Positions 48,498-49,198 of a stretch of 49,198 bases of DNA are shown one piece after another. Source of the DNA: Ga0074139 sp964515195. GTDB taxonomy: Bacteria; Bdellovibrionota; Bdellovibrionia; Bdellovibrionales; Bdellovibrionaceae. Position numbers and translations under genes: made by a program. The notes beneath the pieces were generated by a model. The model was not told the DNA's origin. It worked only from the letters and a program-made list of their open reading frames with translations, and did no database searches. Each line of letters opens with the position of its first letter. Position 1 is the first letter of the stretch. Location of the stretch: the NCBI GenBank assembly GCA_964515195.1, contig CAZETK010000020.1, positions 1-49,198 on the forward strand, given 5' to 3'.

Positions 48498-49169
48498 TTA
48501 CTCTCGGATAATAAGGTGATTTCTAAGCTCATTGAGATTACCTTCCGCAGAAGCTGGAAGTTTTTCTTTGAGAATCTCTCCACATCGCTTAATGGCAACC
48601 TCAAAGGCCTCGTAAGTATGGCCTTTTTTAAACTCGGCAACCATGGAATCAATGACCTGATTCCAGGTCTCTGGCGGATATAGGTCTGCAATCCCTTTAT
48701 CGGCCAATACCACAGCTCTTTTCTCCATCCACGAAACAAAAATCAGAATTCCCGTTCCATGAGCTGTCTTCTTAATGTGAGAACGATAAAACTCCAACTC
48801 GGCCCGCATCGCCACTTGCCGGTCTTCATCTTCTTGAGTGGTGAAGATATTCTGAATCCAGTCGAGCTTAGCCAGTTGAAAGGCAACAAATAGAATGAGG
48901 ACCAAAGCCACGATTGGAAGCCAAGCCCAGTGCCATCCCCAAGTCAGTTGAGTGTACCAGGCCTCCAAAGCTAGAAATGCAGCCATAAAAAAGCCAACCA
49001 GTATCCACTTGACATGCCCTACCGCAGTTGACCTATGAACAAGGACCGGTACGATTTCTCCAGTCGTGTGGTTTTCAGCTTCTTCTACGAGGTGAGATAA
49101 CTTGATGGCTTGCTGTTGAGTAAGCGCATGCCGTAACCAATTGGGTATCTGAGAATCTGTTGTTACCAT
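48498..49169 (-). CDS. TPM-domain (DUF477) membrane protein
   Basis: 223 residues. Residues about 1-50 (IKLSHLVEEAENHTTGEIVPVLVHRSTAV) and 115-200 (GILIFVSWMEKRAVVLADKGIADLYP, then VIDSMVAEFKKGHTYEAFEVAI) form the TPM domain; two membrane helices (about 55-72 and 80-98) interrupt it. TPM domains occur in envelope and photosystem-assembly proteins, sometimes with phosphatase activity, but a substrate is unknown here. Its start overlaps by 7 bp the stop of the upstream gene, forming a coupled pair. Confidence 0.82.
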   Translation of the reverse strand: MVTTDSQIPNWLRHALTQQQAIKLSHLVEEAENHTTGEIVPVLVHRSTAVGHVKWILVGFFMAAFLALEAWYTQLTWGWHWAWLPIVALVLILFVAFQLAKLDWIQNIFTTQEDEDRQVAMRAELEFYRSHIKKTAHGTGILIFVSWMEKRAVVLADKGIADLYPPETWNQVIDSMVAEFKKGHTYEAFEVAIKRCGEILKEKLPASAEGNLNELRNHLIIRE

Positions 49170-49198
49170 GATCCTGATGCTCCTCCGCCGCTAAAGCC
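49163..49198 (-). CDS. C-terminal end of a second TPM-type protein (YgcG-like), 5' part outside window
   Basis: On the minus strand the last 36 bp read G-F-S-G-G-G-G-A-S-G-S-W-stop, a Gly/Ser tail ending in Trp that is characteristic of YgcG-like TPM proteins, which lie paired with a shorter TPM gene in many genomes. The stop overlaps the start of the downstream gene by 7 bp (ATGGTAA). Only 11 residues are visible, so identity rests on this tail and the neighbour. Confidence 0.65.
   Translation of the reverse strand, partial: GFSGGGASGSW

Noticed and set aside
48238..48519. Plus-strand ORF across the tRNA-Arg gene, and a 40-residue frame from 48397
   Set aside because: The first runs antisense through a tRNA; the second overlaps the 3' end of the TPM gene, and no conserved pattern supports it.

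Overview
The window reads as a chromosomal segment of a Gram-negative, probably Bdellovibrio-like bacterium (Bdellovibrionota). This rests on gene content only: a dense set of exported enzymes (subtilase, matrixin-type lipoprotein, soluble lytic transglycosylase, secreted HNH nuclease), many lipoproteins, MutS2, a short PutA, and many small orphan proteins with strong AGGAGG ribosome sites. No rRNA or phylogenetic marker is present, so the assignment is an inference.

Layout. 1-2604: 3' part of clpA, then htpX, closed by a strong hairpin terminator. 2656-9149: lytic transglycosylase, a heptad-repeat coiled-coil protein built from a 21-bp minisatellite, a membrane-anchored subtilase, a zinc-ribbon membrane protein and lnt. 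9139-14259: mutS2, then the argG-argH pair behind a promoter that abuts a dispersed repeat. 14344-19074: 2OG dioxygenase, lipoprotein, duplicated-domain protein, small orphans, and a coiled coil fused to an alpha-crystallin-like domain. 19085-25457: TPR/winged-helix regulator divergent from a methyltransferase, exported orphans, matrixin-like lipoprotein, NAD-type isocitrate dehydrogenase and a lipoprotein. 25510-26137: a two-gene RHH/Doc toxin-antitoxin module with a perfect palindromic operator. 26177-31299: hslO, a histidine phosphatase coupled to an FAH-family enzyme, and putA. 31264-36287 (minus strand): a coupled rhomboid/RDD/single-TM operon, a Fis-like regulator, an acidic protein and a secreted HNH nuclease. 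36520-43139: alpha/beta hydrolase, YejM-like sulfatase, NAPE-PLD-like lipoprotein, a large exported orphan and a polytopic membrane protein. 43207-46867: a divergent sulfur/persulfide island. 46873-49198: a MgtC/DUF4010 transporter-like protein, tRNA-Arg(UCG) and two TPM-domain genes, one of them partial.

How genes work together. The clearest system is the sulfur island. An ArsR-rhodanese regulator heads a minus-strand operon of four genes chained by 4-bp overlaps (regulator, two YeeE/YedE halves, TauE/SafE). It faces a persulfide dioxygenase and a single-domain rhodanese, and an AT-rich palindrome lies between them. The predicted job is sensing reactive sulfur, moving sulfur anions and oxidising persulfide. 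Other coherent units are argGH, the RHH-Doc module, the rhomboid-RDD operon, and the HslO/ClpA/HtpX proteostasis functions.

The most unusual items are the coiled-coil/alpha-crystallin fusion, the ArsR-rhodanese regulator with a cysteine-free DNA-binding domain, the 21-bp heptad minisatellite, a dispersed repeat with core CGGCCTGGCACC, and several perfect inverted repeats in gene-free DNA. All functional statements come from reading motifs; no database search was run.
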